Shown here: positions 10,701 to 17,928 of the stretch, piece after piece
Layout: each line of letters starts with the position of its first letter
How positions within the stretch are numbered: the first letter of the stretch is position 1
Virus record (IMG/VR): IMGVR_UViG_3300027749_000419
Span: 1 to 27,612 of that record
Strand: one strand, 5' to 3'
DNA: 27,612 nt
From: a virus
Notes under the pieces: model-generated
The model's database searches: none
The model's input: the letters and a program-made list of their open reading frames with translations, nothing else
Told to the model about the DNA's origin: nothing
Made by a program: the position numbers and the translations under genes

Positions 10701-13700
10701 ACTGTCGCCGGGCAGTTGACCTGTCAGGTGCAGTGCATTTTGGCCAGTCAGCGTCACGTGATTTCTAAGTTGTCCTAGTGACATTGATGTCACATCAACA
10801 TTTTTACTGTTATAGTTTAAATTATCAGGAATTTGATAATAGCCAACTGTGCTAGATTTGGCACTGTTAAAAATCAATATATCAATATTATCGCCGGCAA
10901 TTACTACCGATTTGATATGTATAGTATTGACTGCACCAATTTTTACAATCTCATAAGCAGAGGTGGCCAACAATGCATTGTTTACGTAAACTTTTAATGT
11001 GGGAATATTAACAGCGGGGTCTGGTAAAATATCTATTGCAAAATAATTGGTATCGCCGGGTGCTATTGTATTGATAATTTGATATTGTCTACTGGGTTCT
11101 ATGCACGTGGTCCAAGCAGTGCGTGGAGTAAAATCAGTATAAGATTTATTTTCGCGCAGATAACCCAAGTTGATATTTTTAGTTACAAATGCATCATTTA
11201 CCAAATACTTGAATTGATCAAGATCAAAATTATTACTGAACAATATGTCTGCTGTGGAATTGAAATTCCTATAAGTCAACGGAAATCCCAATACTGTATC
11301 GGGGGTACCGGAGCCAACACTGTAAGAAAATATACTGGTACCTGCAAATTCGCTTGACAGATACACTGGATCACTGAGTGATCTTCCCTGCATGTCAAAT
11401 ACATCAAATTTTGGTGGTTGATTAATGCTGCGCTTTTGTTGTGCCCGATTCCACACTGCACCATCGTACCAAAACGTGACTCCTTTATTTGGGCCACCGG
11501 CGGACACAATAGTGTCTTGACCAACCAATACATCAGCTGGGTCTGTGGATACAATCAATTGTATTCTAGGATCTCTATAGTAAAACTCTGCATTGATTAC
11601 AGGTTCAGCTGCATTTGCTTCCAGCCGTAATTTCGTATCATTGACAATAAAGGCCACAGTGCCTAGATATTTTCCATCTAGATCATACATTGCGCCGCCT
11701 ACTTTTAAATCGGTTGTGAACATGGTATTGATACCATATACATAATTGTTACCAGTAGGTGCAAGTAGTTTAACATCAAAGTTATTGAACTCGGTTGGTG
11801 TATACGGGGTTGTAAAATGTATCAAGTAGTGACGCGATCCCAAGTCATCAATTTGAGTTATTTCCCCAACTGCGCCCGAGCCCGGATAATCTAAACCAAA
11901 TACTTTGATAGCAGTTAAAATGTTCGTTGAGCCAAGCACTTCCCATGTATATCTGGTAGCAGCAGTGGGGTCGGTGTCCAGCACATTCTTTACTGGATCA
12001 CTCACGCTGGCAAAGTTGATTATGGCTGATTCAATTGAAATCTGTCCGTGCCCTTTGCCATCATAGTATGAATCCTTGGCAGAATTATCTTGCAGCGAAT
12101 ACTGCACACGATATATCTGTGTGCGAACCAATGGGTCAAGATCCGCTGCAAATAATACACGCTGGCCTTCCTTGTAGTCAATTCCGTTTACTGTCAGCGA
12201 TCTACTGTGTTGAATTGCATTGCGATAGCTGTTGGCTTCCACTCTGATATCAAATCCCATCTGATATTGTGACAATGTCAGTACATTGCCAAAAATACTA
12301 TACTGGTCTGGTGGTACCAACACGCCGCCTGCGGTGACTGTAATTGTATCGTTGCGGTCGGGAGTAAAATTCAATGTGTAAACTAACCCTTGATTAACAA
12401 AATCAACCTGGCGTGTATGTAAATCGCCAAACGCATTAATGGTGGTGGTGTCAATAATATCTGCAGGAGATTTTCCAACCCGGCCGTTGTTGAATAATTG
12501 TATGCTGGGCTCAAATTCAATTATGGGCCGTTGTGCTCTTGTGGCCTGTTCAAATGTGGCAACTGTGTTATTGTATGCAGCAGCGGCTGTGATCACATCA
12601 ATGTGAAACCAGCGATTTTGGCGCGCCCATGCATTCAGATCAAGAGATCCGCGATTGGACACCACATAGTCTGGCAAAGGCGGGCCTTTGAAGGGTTCGT
12701 CCCAATTGCCGCTGGCATAGGGAACATGGTCCCACGGCACCTGCCCTGCTTCTGCTAGACCTGGCTCAGGAAACGCCAAGTCATCAAATTTTACTAGAGT
12801 TATATTGCGCCCAACTCCCTCAACCACGTATATGGTATTTGCATATTTTGTTGGAATAACGGAACTGTCAAATTTGACCATTAATCCATTGGTGAATACC
12901 ACCCCGGCAGGACTGGTATAACCGGTACGACCAAGTATGTCTTCCTCAACGTCAATTGATTTTACAGCATTGTTTACCAAGTCAATGGTACCATATGCAT
13001 TTGGATTTGATTCGTCTTGGTAATACAAACGATCAAGATTGCTGGTCAATGGTGGTATCTGCTCCAGCTGCCCTGCATTGTTGTAAAACTCTGTACCAAT
13101 ATTGGTTTCGCCCGATCTGATATAGACACGAGTATCTACAGGTACAGTGCGAACAATCTCCAGCTGTATGAAATCTGTGTCGTCGCCATTGGTGACCAAT
13201 TGTATCCTATAGATTTTAGTGTCATTGGATGACAAAAATATTATAGTTTTGTAGTTGGGACTGGTGATACTGCCATCAATCCCAGTGGGCAACTTGCTGA
13301 ATCTATGTCCTCTGATGTCATCAATTGATTGTGTAGTTGCATAATCAACAGCCCCCAATATTGGCATCTTTAAAAAATTATCTTGCGCAGTGTCCAGCGG
13401 CACACTGAATTCAACAGTGCCATGTTCGGTGCCATTGTTGCTGACTCCCAGTATATCTCTGGTACTGATTGCCGGTTGTGATCTTTTGAATCCTGTAATG
13501 CCCGGTTCGGTCTGAATCCAAATTCGTGCTCCGGGGCGATTGGTGTAAAACTTATATAGACCGCCGCGCACCAAAGTCAACGCTGGATTATTTCCCGCCT
13601 GATTCTGTATATTGAGTAACTTGGTATTGGTATCAGCTGACAGGATAAAAGTCTGTTGACTGTTGACAATTGCAGATGTCACAACAACTGGATCTATACC

Positions 13701-14111
13701 GTTGGGTAACCAATAGTATTGACTGTAATTGATAAATTTGTCAAAGTCAAACAGCCCGTCGTATGTGTACATTTCAGACTGAAAAAGTCTGTCATGGTTT
13801 GATGTTTTGGCATTGTAATATTTTAATTTATTGATCAAATCTGTGTAGCCACTGTATTGATCTATAGATCCATTAACAGCCTTTGTTATTACACTAGGCT
13901 CAAGTTGATAGTTTGTACGATCAGCTGTGGATTCGGCAATATAATTATCTTTGAATTGATATGTTGGGGCAAACTTGCGACCAACATATCCATTGAATCT
14001 AACAAAATTAGGCTCGGATAGCAACTGATCCAGTGTGGCCGATAGGAATTTACTGTTGGTGTCGGATTGGAATATTTCAGGAAGAAATTGTAATGTTCTA
14101 CTAGTGGCCAT
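1719..14111 (-). CDS. Giant multidomain virion protein (4130 aa) with beta-propeller, probable baseplate/tail component
   Basis: This single open frame of 12.4 kb directly follows gp6 (three-base gap), where T4 carries gp7 (about 1030 residues), so an expanded wedge-associated role is inferred. The N terminus (FLPEIFQSDTNSKFLSATLDQ) and the segments WEMLGFTDEPAWWNSVYGPG (about residue 1475) and YYRQYIDEVKPYRTKIREYK (about 3560) resemble very large virion proteins of marine T4-like phages. Residues about 2391-2967 hold seven FG-GAP-like units with GSPG or GAPx cores, an integrin-alpha-type beta-propeller. At least four degenerate beta modules (core VYxxxxLLxxxxxY) occur near residues 590, 1050, 1280 and 2570. 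A paired Gly-rich motif (GTGYTAPPKV and GQNFRGEPVV) lies near 3640-3710. No enzymatic motif, signal peptide or transmembrane segment was seen. The start has only a distant GGGA, so it is probably coupled to gp6. It is certainly one uninterrupted gene; its exact role is uncertain. Confidence 0.85.
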   Translation of the reverse strand: MATSRTLQFLPEIFQSDTNSKFLSATLDQLLSEPNFVRFNGYVGRKFAPTYQFKDNYIAESTADRTNYQLEPSVITKAVNGSIDQYSGYTDLINKLKYYNAKTSNHDRLFQSEMYTYDGLFDFDKFINYSQYYWLPNGIDPVVVTSAIVNSQQTFILSADTNTKLLNIQNQAGNNPALTLVRGGLYKFYTNRPGARIWIQTEPGITGFKRSQPAISTRDILGVSNNGTEHGTVEFSVPLDTAQDNFLKMPILGAVDYATTQSIDDIRGHRFSKLPTGIDGSITSPNYKTIIFLSSNDTKIYRIQLVTNGDDTDFIQLEIVRTVPVDTRVYIRSGETNIGTEFYNNAGQLEQIPPLTSNLDRLYYQDESNPNAYGTIDLVNNAVKSIDVEEDILGRTGYTSPAGVVFTNGLMVKFDSSVIPTKYANTIYVVEGVGRNITLVKFDDLAFPEPGLAEAGQVPWDHVPYASGNWDEPFKGPPLPDYVVSNRGSLDLNAWARQNRWFHIDVITAAAAYNNTVATFEQATRAQRPIIEFEPSIQLFNNGRVGKSPADIIDTTTINAFGDLHTRQVDFVNQGLVYTLNFTPDRNDTITVTAGGVLVPPDQYSIFGNVLTLSQYQMGFDIRVEANSYRNAIQHSRSLTVNGIDYKEGQRVLFAADLDPLVRTQIYRVQYSLQDNSAKDSYYDGKGHGQISIESAIINFASVSDPVKNVLDTDPTAATRYTWEVLGSTNILTAIKVFGLDYPGSGAVGEITQIDDLGSRHYLIHFTTPYTPTEFNNFDVKLLAPTGNNYVYGINTMFTTDLKVGGAMYDLDGKYLGTVAFIVNDTKLRLEANAAEPVINAEFYYRDPRIQLIVSTDPADVLVGQDTIVSAGGPNKGVTFWYDGAVWNRAQQKRSINQPPKFDVFDMQGRSLSDPVYLSSEFAGTSIFSYSVGSGTPDTVLGFPLTYRNFNSTADILFSNNFDLDQFKYLVNDAFVTKNINLGYLRENKSYTDFTPRTAWTTCIEPSRQYQIINTIAPGDTNYFAIDILPDPAVNIPTLKVYVNNALLATSAYEIVKIGAVNTIHIKSVVIAGDNIDILIFNSAKSSTVGYYQIPDNLNYNSKNVDVTSMSLGQLRNHVTLTGQNALHLTGQLPGDSNLRDINIKSSGGNILQSAAPTIYASLFLISKQVNFINGIDYARREYTKFKNKFLEVAVTLPGLDYNDPSSAIDTILETINAAKNPSFPWYLSDMVPYGQYSSTHYSVINPRDRQFKINSIFDANKLQSRAVMVYNGKKLLTHGVDYEFSTDRPSVIIKNTVYLLTGSVIEIREYDTDGNYIPETPTKLGLYPKFMPKLYIDDTYVDPQQVIRGHDGSITLAFGDFRDLFLLELETRIYNNIKIDHEQLAVDVRDYIPGRFKPTDYSLDEFNNIIQASLLKWSGTNQVDISSNSFFESNNPFSYNYKTSTDVLYDQPLPGYWRGIYQYFFDTDQPHSCPWEMLGFTDEPAWWNSVYGPGPYTSENKLLWDDLAAGKIQQGKRAGVHRKYARPGLLSVIPADEHGNLVPPLGKIAKQFNSGRAGDNFAIGDGAPAETAWRRSSEYPFALQQAVALMKPAVYFASLFDTSVYAKNTLLNQYQQSIMGGRITPAGITIQGEVVNDVMTRTAGYINYIGDYLISLGISAPTKIRTLLDNFDIQLAYRVAGFTDKKYLTALADQYSPTSMNESIIIPDQNYKIQLNKSVPTDRVVYSAVIVKKSPSGYTVTGYDTASPYFTIIPSNTSGESYSIAVQDISATIYKTYQFSKLTVPYGYEFTSRQQVVDFLVSYQRFLNSQGFIFDQYNQDLGAVQDWVVSAQEFLTWTLQGWKTGSLLILSPCNSKLNLISEFSVVDEITNEPLGSKILDPNFSVIKKNNLVIFRQAGNFTIQTANAQTIAYAELDLVQFEHVLIFDNNTIFNDVVYLPELGSRQFRIKLVGNKTNDWDGSLSAPGFVYSSTQVDEWHRGKDYLKGDIVVYKNAYYVALTDLVAANTFAVTSWRTINKSSINTGLLPNFATNAAKSIAAYDVDNSTVDEQTQQFSSGLIGFRSRDYLNDLGVSTASQIKFYQGYIKEKGTKNAIDALKNTSFNNLQNNISYFEEWGLRVGEYGAQDSNHSVGIQLSDAWPSTTQLGITIVDNNDRSVVPGMVSVKDKNLYSRPFQPGPVKFLNRNANTDRSNDIQTAGYVNLNDVDATVFDGNSYGSLLSNLSNINSGYTIWVAKSTNRDWDIYRVNETNNTVVSVAYSLDLSATVTTKNQHGFAIGDTVIVKQFNSIIDGFHTVTGITLDSRSFTIATTTEISKLLKAAALTGTGVLLALHSLRFESPKYIAAATPLHTWKDGDLTWVDADHQGLWAVYKKQSPWQLNDNIEIEKYQHGPNFLFGTSVRINPRGDTLVIGSPGEFNHRGSLHVFNNDSIKKEIPILPINNIDLTALGTSVDYTDLHIISGAPNSNNKTGTVVVYSQVGDTYIRPVQYINSPNPTAGAKFGFSIAASRNGRWLYVGSPGADKVHAYQLQTYEFRTKAFSASPSITHYSVPYTITDANSIAVYYKDALLTLGTDYTILGNTVVLSPDSIYANDIIPELTNTGFNDFLVVTQRSYYSYISTIQGVTNSVFGYSVRTEKTGKMLVVGAPDATANEVIYAGAAYVYKNTGNGPELMQQLAADSATYRGRVGVSVEICPNDCSVYVGAPGYSYSGYSGGAVFRFVNAGLVLGQVIGRPTVSTLTAGSMGINGIAVIFAGGSLPDFAAAVNSAAILGVTARVSDGNILISSSITNIYNRLDIVPLTGDLINQLGISIFQATQKIVKPLTSSEGDRFGTRLCISQDAETLLISALGGSSTEYAYLDSKTTTFDSDSTRFIDYTMGTGVVYAYDYLSSTVADIDPYGTFGFSQEFTAPKLLIGDGFGSGIDFNAGTMLIGSAMHDNNLLPQGTNSGEVYRFTNARGDKGWVLSRQQMPSVDVNGITGVHLYNRVENKTLTPLDYIDPAKGKIFGAAESALDYKSSQDPASYNAGTKIDRTLNDEYHWNSAQVGKTWWNLDTARFIDYEQEDLSYRLKNWGKLFPGSVISVYEWISSTVLPSKYSKFGKNKGTPLHADDSAYVMINGADQTTGIITTTYYYWVKGIPTVPATGDRTLSTMAIEDLISDPKGQNIPYAAILSDHSIGLINCQDYISADTTVLQVNYEKIMNSNIIHNEFELVQEGNGSIPFPTRIINKLVDSLSGTDSAGASVPDISLPRAQQLGLSLRPRQSMVIDKNSAMHNIVQYVNSVFATTTAATKLQNTLKFVSTNWFHADPEPNTAEYDYRVENLDQLAYVNQFDAMGNLLVGLRVLIGRDSEYFNIWTLRVLDINGKYQLIKNQSYDTTKLWDFDTWYSSDYTVGSVPNYVVAEYKDIEKLNIQYGDIVKVLNNLASGFEIYQFATVDSATLVAVERGTLKLNNLIWDTSVNGVGFDNGAFDATTFDKDYSQETRNILTGLEKNIFVDDLLDNYNRLIFVAIKYILSEQKTVDWAFKTSFVNVLHKIRELQQYPVYIKDNTTYYRQYIDEVKPYRTKIREYKIAYNGIDPADTAISDFDLPAYYDSALGRFRSPSGEYPAIDGPLYSTAVYQDWSNNFLNQIENIVLVNKGTGYTAPPKVTVIDSAGVGTGVVAVATINELLGRVEQINIVNPGQNFRGEPVVIIQGNGIGATAYAVLANHKIRSIKTLLKFDRVTYETDITEWLPHTPYNEGARVSYQGVGYQAKFAVPAGNLFNYLLFAKISDSDYTTALDRIAARYQPNRYQVPREFDSNTGIIDLSRIVPNPNLANRVDNSVDVVGDTFMVSPPNYDEVTGLANTDINISGGSILENSIAGIPEELVPGITFDTLNMTVITNLNRNNPSDTSARAAYRLFKDTSDTTEFYAVAGAHDTYLTADLNYNDTVIQLDQVGPVVAAGLPTTIFINGEKIIANKFDSLTNQLSGLIRGASGTPARLVHPAASRVESADKSLKIAGVSDSQTTTYKFKKSKHSFTTTFAVGETPDTVKNQFALYIGPNKLVIDEVNSPLGKRKFNANTAPGDYRLTLDATGYIIVTFTQSAIDRIADGIPIKAVYTRYAQFQEGTLADSVSSISIFLKNNPYY
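5212..6940 (-). repeat. Seven FG-GAP (integrin-alpha-like) beta-propeller units inside the giant protein
   Basis: The units begin LFGTSVRINPRGDTLVIGSP, LGTSVDYTDLHIISGAP, FGFSIAASRNGRWLYVGSP, FGYSVRTEKTGKMLVVGAP, VGVSVEICPNDCSVYVGAP, FGTRLCISQDAETLLISAL and FGSGIDFNAGTMLIGSA. Each is followed, where conserved, by G-x-x-x-V-Y/F, the usual FG-GAP continuation. The GxP cores lie near residues 2413, 2462, 2517, 2645, 2703, 2847 and 2934. The wide gaps after the third and fifth units contain extra domains. Calcium-binding DxDxDG loops typical of integrins were not seen. Seven units match a closed propeller. Confidence 0.75.
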
Positions 14112-14114
14112 ATA

Positions 14115-17100
14115 TTAATTTAGTCCCATGTTGAGTTGGGCTGCGGATAATGATGAGATGATCTCCACGTTTTCAACTGTGGCTGCACTGATAATGATTT
14201 CGTAGGGATTGGCGTTGATCTGATATAAATTACCAAAGCCAACGTTGGCATTTGCAGGTACTATCACTATAGATGCAATGCTTGGTGTCAAGACTTGGTG
14301 TAGATATGCACTCAATTCACTGAAATAGAATCTTTCTCCAAAGTCCCAGTTACTGATATCAAAATAGGTATTGATGGCATTGATAACACTGGATTTGATG
14401 TCGTTGTCACTGGTTGCAATAGCTGAATTTTTTACCACTTTGAATATTGCCTGTAGGCTGGTATCGGCCTTCTTACCAAATATAGGTTTAAAAATTGCGC
14501 TGTTAAAAATAATGGTATCACTGATGCTGCGTTGATCATTTAATGAATCAAACTCTGCAGATAATTCTTGTGTTGTTGGCGCCACGGGCTTGACTACTTT
14601 GTTGCTGGTATCCTGTATCCAATTTTTATAACCGGTCCAATAAGATGATGTCAATAGATAGATATCGTTGATATTGCTGCTGCTGGGATCAATCCTTCTA
14701 TTACTGGGACTGTTGTGTTTGTACTGAAATGATAAACTTTGTCGTCCAATACGTGCCACATAATCGGCTCGAACATCCAACATCATTGAACTGTTCAATT
14801 GATAGAATACATTATCTGTTGTTGCATAAAATAGTTGTCCAGGTAAGAAGGTACGTCTATTTGCTTGTATATCTGCACGAGTGGCATATCTACTGAATAC
14901 CAATTTGGTGTCAACAGACACAGTGTCCTGAAATCTATCGTATCCAGGTACTACCTGAAAGTAGACAAATTTAGCAGTGGGATTCACAACAGGTGCCACA
15001 ATGGATTCAAACAATACAGGATTAGTTGGTATATTGTCGCCGTTGTCATCTTGGAAAGTTACTAGTATTTTATCGCCACTGGAAAGTCCATCACTTCCAA
15101 CAACAGGCTTGTCAATGTACCAAGTGTAGTCGTACCCTAGTGGAGCAGCACTATCTGCTTGTGAGTTGACTTTCAACACTGTGATTTGATCATGCAAAAC
15201 TGTGCCGGTTTTTGTGTCGTATGTTTTATTTTTCTTATCAAAGAAAAATGTAGTTTCTCCGGCACTTTGGAACACATATTCCAATCCACGATAGTATATG
15301 GTGTACGCAGTGTCAGAAAACATGGCTTTGATCAACCAACTGCTGTCCAGCCCAGTGGCACTGTCGTTACCTTGATTTTCTAGACTAAAATTTTCTGTGC
15401 CAAGATTTTCTTCTGTGATAACTGCCCAGTATTGCTTTGTGCTGTCGTATCGAATGCCAAATGTTTTAAATCCCTGCATCAAGGCCACTATGGTATTTGT
15501 AAAAGTACTGGTAAAGTTGTTTTTAAATATTGGATACACTGCGCCCACTAGACAGCCAGTTGGTATTTTAATATTCAACGCCACTGGGCCAATACCAGAT
15601 GTAAAATTACCAAGATTATTGTTGGTGCCGTCGCCAAATACTTCAGTGACCCCGGCATAGATAAACAAGTGGTCTGTAATCAAGGATGGTGTTCCGGGCA
15701 ATAGGTTATTGTTGACATCAAAGTAGTAGCCTGCAGGAGCATCAAACCTAATGATGGCACCTTTTCTTATATAGCCAGCTGGGTCCCCGCTGCCAACGCG
15801 ACCGGCGATTGCCAATGGTTTTAGATTTCTTGTAAAGTACCCGGTGGCACTGTTTGATCCCACTGTGCTTAAATTCCATGCACAGTTGGGCACTGCGTAT
15901 GCGGAATAGTTTGCATAGTACAGATGCATCATTTCTGTGGATGCAATAATTTCGGCCACCAGCTGCTGATTAATCATGTTGACAATATCAGCATTGGAGA
16001 ACGACATGGATTTAAAATTGCGCACAAAAGGATTTGCATAAACAATGCCATCAATGGCAATCACGTTGGTACTTGAAAATTTACCTGTTGTGTCCAGTGT
16101 GTCTAAAAACCTGCTCAGTCCCGAGCTGGTACGGTTAATGCTTTTGACTTTGATAATATTAGTAAAGCTGGTGAAAGGAACTATGTTGTAGTCCTCACCT
16201 GTTATCATGCGATTTTGTGTATAGTATGTTTGCGGCGCACGTTGGCGTATCTGTTCCAGTGTTTCGCGACTGGTTGCATTGGCCACCGAATACTGCAAGC
16301 TGGCACGTATGGTCAGAGTTTCTGCACGACCGGTGCGACTTACATACTGAATAGCCACTGTGATGTTTTGCATTTCATCAGGTGTAATCTTATAAGTCAG
16401 GCCGGTACTGCTGCGATAGTAAAGTCTATAATTGCCTTGAGGGATATTGGCAAAGCTGCCATCACCAAATACTAGATCAATTTGATCGCCAGCACGACTA
16501 TTGATCTGGTAAAGATTTCTCTGTGATTGTTTTGTATATATTACATTTACCCCGGCCACAGCAGGTACACTGGTCCATAGTTTATTTACAGCACCATTGG
16601 GATCTATGTCATACAACCATACATCGGTGTTGTTGACATTGCCGTTATTAAAACTTTGAACTCTGTTGGGTATACTACCACTAAAGGAAAAATCTTGGCT
16701 TGCCAACGAACCCTGCTTGAAGTAAACAAAAAATCCAGTATCGTTTGATCCGTTGCCATAGTTGTCGTTGCGATATAGGATATTAAAAAAATTATTGGTT
16801 CTTGGTGCTGCTTCGTATATATAACTTTTGCCCAGGCTGGTGGCACTGACTGCTTCGAATGTCATACTGACCCCTTCGATGGCCTGTTCAAATTGATATG
16901 TATTCAACACATCGGGTATGATGTTTATACTGTATTCTTCTGTACGAACACCATCAATTGTTTGTGTGTTTCCGGGTTTGCCAATTACCTGACTGGTTGA
17001 TAGTCCTGCATTGATCACTGTGTTAAATTGTTCTACCCAAGCATCGTTGGTACTGTCGTTCCAGTTTACAACCACGCCGGTTAAGTTAAGCCCATTGCTG

Positions 17101-17492
17101 TCATAGACAGCTTCGCTTGTGCTTACACTGTCAATTTTAAGTAGGCCGCTGGCTGATATATTGCGCTTGGGATTATAGCTGACCAAGCGAGCCAATTTAA
17201 GTATACTGTCCCGGCGTTCAGCAGTGTCTATGTAGTTTTCGCGGGCGTTGAGGTCTGCTCTAAACGCCAGGCTTTGACCCATGAACGCAATCAAATCGAT
17301 CAAGGCAATATACTCGCTGCTTTCGGTAAAATCGTTAAAGTCCTCAGGATAGTAAGTCTTGAGGTAATCAATCATACTCTTGCGCAGAGTTTCAAAGTCG
17401 TAACTAGTGAAGTCTGCTTCTTGGAAGGTCTGATAGATCTTCTTCCAATTTTCAGCCACTAATAAACTGTTTTGTCTTGTATTAATTGCCAT
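14115..17492 (-). CDS. gp6: Baseplate wedge protein gp6, enlarged
   Basis: This 1125-residue protein is homologous to T4 gp6, which joins wedges into the baseplate inner ring. Its N-terminal region (NSLLVAENWKKIYQTF, LIAFMGQSLAFRADLNAREN, RRDSILKLARLVSYNPKR, about residues 8-110) is the typical gp6 start. Near residue 343, VFGDGSFANIPQG is the baseplate-J core, and near 408 TSRETLEQIRQRAPQTYYTQ is the usual continuation. The C-terminal segment (INTYFDISNWDFGERFYFSE, about 1036-1060) matches the conserved gp6 end. T4 gp6 has about 660 residues, so the roughly 400 extra residues lie between the J-like core and the C terminus. The gene follows gp25 as in T4-like phages and has its own late-promoter motif at 17511-17518. 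A weak GGA lies about eight bases upstream of the ATG. Confidence 0.92.
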   Translation of the reverse strand: MAINTRQNSLLVAENWKKIYQTFQEADFTSYDFETLRKSMIDYLKTYYPEDFNDFTESSEYIALIDLIAFMGQSLAFRADLNARENYIDTAERRDSILKLARLVSYNPKRNISASGLLKIDSVSTSEAVYDSNGLNLTGVVVNWNDSTNDAWVEQFNTVINAGLSTSQVIGKPGNTQTIDGVRTEEYSINIIPDVLNTYQFEQAIEGVSMTFEAVSATSLGKSYIYEAAPRTNNFFNILYRNDNYGNGSNDTGFFVYFKQGSLASQDFSFSGSIPNRVQSFNNGNVNNTDVWLYDIDPNGAVNKLWTSVPAVAGVNVIYTKQSQRNLYQINSRAGDQIDLVFGDGSFANIPQGNYRLYYRSSTGLTYKITPDEMQNITVAIQYVSRTGRAETLTIRASLQYSVANATSRETLEQIRQRAPQTYYTQNRMITGEDYNIVPFTSFTNIIKVKSINRTSSGLSRFLDTLDTTGKFSSTNVIAIDGIVYANPFVRNFKSMSFSNADIVNMINQQLVAEIIASTEMMHLYYANYSAYAVPNCAWNLSTVGSNSATGYFTRNLKPLAIAGRVGSGDPAGYIRKGAIIRFDAPAGYYFDVNNNLLPGTPSLITDHLFIYAGVTEVFGDGTNNNLGNFTSGIGPVALNIKIPTGCLVGAVYPIFKNNFTSTFTNTIVALMQGFKTFGIRYDSTKQYWAVITEENLGTENFSLENQGNDSATGLDSSWLIKAMFSDTAYTIYYRGLEYVFQSAGETTFFFDKKNKTYDTKTGTVLHDQITVLKVNSQADSAAPLGYDYTWYIDKPVVGSDGLSSGDKILVTFQDDNGDNIPTNPVLFESIVAPVVNPTAKFVYFQVVPGYDRFQDTVSVDTKLVFSRYATRADIQANRRTFLPGQLFYATTDNVFYQLNSSMMLDVRADYVARIGRQSLSFQYKHNSPSNRRIDPSSSNINDIYLLTSSYWTGYKNWIQDTSNKVVKPVAPTTQELSAEFDSLNDQRSISDTIIFNSAIFKPIFGKKADTSLQAIFKVVKNSAIATSDNDIKSSVINAINTYFDISNWDFGERFYFSELSAYLHQVLTPSIASIVIVPANANVGFGNLYQINANPYEIIISAATVENVEIISSLSAAQLNMGLN

Positions 17493-17510
17493 TCTATGTC
17501 CAGTATCTAA

Positions 17511-17518
17511 TATTTATG
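17511..17518 (-). promoter_or_regulatory. T4-type late promoter for gp6 and downstream genes
   Basis: The minus strand reads CATAAATA followed by TTAGATAC. Together with the motif before the gp48-like gene it gives the shared string ATAAATATTARATAC. It lies in the 45-base gap between gp25 and gp6, 18 bases before the gp6 start codon. By the T4 rule transcription would start near 17505, giving a leader of about a dozen bases. This is the longest gap within the leftward block, which fits a promoter restarting transcription before the gp6-giant protein-fibre section. Confidence 0.6.
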
Positions 17519-17537
17519 GTGCGCATAATACACATAC

Positions 17538-17915
17538 TTAATTGACCATAGATGCTGCGTTTGTCTGTTGATTGAAATCAATATACATTTGTGCAGTTTG
17601 ATTGCTTGGGATATAGGTTATTTCCAATGCCAATTGTATCCCGTGTTCGTACTGCGTCACAGTAACTTGATTCAATGCCAAGCGTGGATCTGTTTGGGCT
17701 ATGCGTGTTATATCGTCGACTATTTGCTGCTTGGTCTCGGATGTAAATGGTTCAAACAGCATGTCCCATACTATGGTACCAAATTTGGGATTCATCAACT
17801 TTTCGCCCTTGCGGATGTTAAAATTATTAAAAAGGTCCTGCTTGGCCAGCTCAAAATCTGTGAGACGGAATTTTTTAAATCTATTATAGGTGCTGAATCC
17901 GCGGTAAGTGCTCAT
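17538..17915 (-). CDS. gp25: Baseplate wedge protein gp25
   Basis: This 125-residue protein begins MSTYRGFSTYNRFKKFRLTD and is a homologue of T4 gp25 (132 residues), part of the baseplate inner ring next to gp6 and gp53. The family signature is visible: DLFNNFNIRKGEKLMNPKFG (about residues 28-47), followed by WDMLFEP. A longer reading begins at 18056, but its first 47 residues lie antiparallel to nothing conserved and overlap the end of gp5. The internal ATG at 17915 is preferred because it starts the conserved protein and has AAGG at 17927-17930. The gp5 stop codon lies immediately upstream and overlaps this ribosome-binding area, indicating coupled translation. Confidence 0.92.
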   Translation of the reverse strand: MSTYRGFSTYNRFKKFRLTDFELAKQDLFNNFNIRKGEKLMNPKFGTIVWDMLFEPFTSETKQQIVDDITRIAQTDPRLALNQVTVTQYEHGIQLALEITYIPSNQTAQMYIDFNQQTNAASMVN

Positions 17916-17928
17916 ACTGTATTTAACC

